Below, in pieces: positions 46,987 to 47,671 of a DNA stretch of 47,671 nucleotides. Source of the DNA: Legionellales bacterium (GTDB taxonomy: Bacteria > Pseudomonadota > Gammaproteobacteria > Comchoanobacterales > Comchoanobacteraceae); the NCBI GenBank assembly GCA_002690495.1, contig NZEV01000030.1, positions 17,207 to 64,877 on the forward strand. Direction: 5' to 3'. A program made the translations under genes and the position numbers. Below the pieces are notes generated by a model. That model saw nothing but the letters and a program-made list of their open reading frames with translations. It ran no database searches and was not told the origin of the DNA. Numbering within the stretch: the first letter of the stretch is position 1; every line of letters begins with the position of its first letter.

Positions 46987-47425
46987 CATTGACATTGTCA
47001 ATACCATGCTTAAAAATTGTTTGAAGTACAGCATTACAATCATTGAATGCTTGATGATGATCACAGACAGACAGTTTAGTTCTGAATAACGATAATTGAT
47101 GAGCAAGTTCGTTATCTAGACTGATAACAACACTTTGTGGCATTTCAAATCCATTCATAAAAGTTCTTTTTTGTGTGTGTACATTTCCAAAAAAACCGAT
47201 ATAGGATGGATGCTTTTTCGGTTTTATTGGAATTAATAGTTGCTCAATAATGGTTCTGGTCTCTTTACCCACCGTTGAAAATTCATCATTGGTGTAACGA
47301 TATAATCGTTGGTTAAACTCAGGATCGATCAAGTGAATCAGTGTACGGCATTGTGCTTTTGTATCAGGATCTAATGCGAGTGAATCCAATAGTAAATCAC
47401 AGCGCTGTTTGTTATTCCGATCCAT
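46946..47425 (-). CDS. Unknown protein, possible first half of a split gene
   Basis: About 159 residues from ATG 47425, chosen because AGAGGG lies six bases upstream; an ATG at 47452 gives nine more. The sequence starts MDRNNKQRCDLLLDSLALD and contains KHPSYIGFFGNVHTQKRTF. It has no membrane segment. I recognise no family. The reading frame overlaps the next ORF by 41 bases near CACAAAACGC, where a one-base change would join them. It heads the group leading to the acylase gene. Confidence 0.5.
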   Translation of the reverse strand: MDRNNKQRCDLLLDSLALDPDTKAQCRTLIHLIDPEFNQRLYRYTNDEFSTVGKETRTIIEQLLIPIKPKKHPSYIGFFGNVHTQKRTFMNGFEMPQSVVISLDNELAHQLSLFRTKLSVCDHHQAFNDCNAVLQTIFKHGIDNVNDHKTPYYSQCRTK

Positions 47426-47493
47426 AAAAACCCTCTTGAAATAGTTTTTCATGATTATTTTTAAATTGCAAATACAGATGATTGCTTTATGAT

Positions 47494-47500
47494 GGGGGGG
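47494..47500 (+). repeat. G7 homopolymer in the intergenic region
   Basis: Seven consecutive G lie in otherwise AT-rich DNA, 17 bases before the start of the plus-strand gene at the window end. Such tracts can slip during replication; here it would change promoter or leader spacing by single bases. Confidence 0.6.
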
Positions 47501-47516
47501 TGAGTGCGAGCGAGTA

Positions 47517-47671
47517 ATGTTTAAACTTTTATTGTGTTTAGTAATGACAGTTGTATTTTCTGGTCAATCGAATGATCATGAGGACTTTTATAGTCGTTTA
47601 ATTATTTCTATTGAATCAACACAATTATCAAAAACAGAAACTCAATTCTTGAAAAACAAATTAATTGGAGG
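47517..47671 (+). CDS. Secreted protein, N-terminus only
   Basis: An ATG at 47517 opens a frame that runs off the window. The first 16-18 residues (MFKLLLCLVMTVVFSGQS) form a typical signal peptide, followed by a polar, helical stretch (HEDFYSRLIISIESTQLS). The Shine-Dalgarno is weak (GAGCGAG). It is divergent from the minus-strand group and may share its regulatory gap. Only 51 codons are visible and no family can be named. Confidence 0.5.
   Translation, partial: MFKLLLCLVMTVVFSGQSNDHEDFYSRLIISIESTQLSKTETQFLKNKLIG

Overview
The window is AT-rich bacterial chromosome with dense, overlapping genes. Gene order points to a gammaproteobacterium: an ftsN-like gene before hslVU; rsfS-rlmH-mrdA-mrdB; an initiator tRNA before nusA-infB-rbfA-truB-rpsO-pnp; accA-tilS close to pyrG-kdsA-eno-ftsB; and miaA-hfq-hflX. 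A DotI/IcmL-like periplasmic protein, a large NAD-dependent glutamate dehydrogenase and the base composition suggest a host-associated relative of the Legionellales. That last step is inference from content and order, not from a phylogeny.

Positions 1-18 kb are all on the minus strand. Read leftwards they form an addB-addA-rsfS-rlmH-mrdA-rodA-(ftsN-like)-hslV-hslU block, an initiator tRNA-Met with its own promoter and a rho-independent terminator, then the nusA-infB-rbfA-truB-rpsO-pnp translation/RNA-turnover operon, and a partial membrane protein at the edge. Many junctions are ATGA, GTGA or TAATG overlaps. rimP, normally between the tRNA and nusA, is absent.

Positions 18.3-20.5 kb hold two perfect tandem DnaA boxes next to an AT-rich stretch, then a two-component system. 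Its histidine kinase is intact, but its OmpR-type regulator is cut by one in-frame UAA exactly at the start of the DNA-binding domain.

Positions 20.5-36 kb are mostly plus strand: NAD-GDH; tilS and accA on the minus strand; then tsaD-(DotI/IcmL-like), pyrG-kdsA-eno-ftsB-miaA and hfq-hflX, with lgt convergent at the end. They cover amino-acid catabolism, tRNA modification, CTP, Kdo and lipoprotein synthesis, glycolysis and division.

Positions 36-47.7 kb are the accessory part: a CPBP-family membrane protease, a small membrane protein coupled to a TauE/SafE permease, a WaaE-like glycosyltransferase and a large unrecognised 660-residue protein. Divergent from the latter is a tight three-gene operon: GCS2-type carboxylate-amine ligase, a protein with two cyclic-nucleotide-binding-like folds, and a class II glutamine amidotransferase. 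A penicillin-acylase-type Ntn hydrolase lies convergent to it, behind two overlapping unknown ORFs. The three-gene operon is the best candidate for an undescribed system here. No insertion sequence, prophage or CRISPR array was seen.
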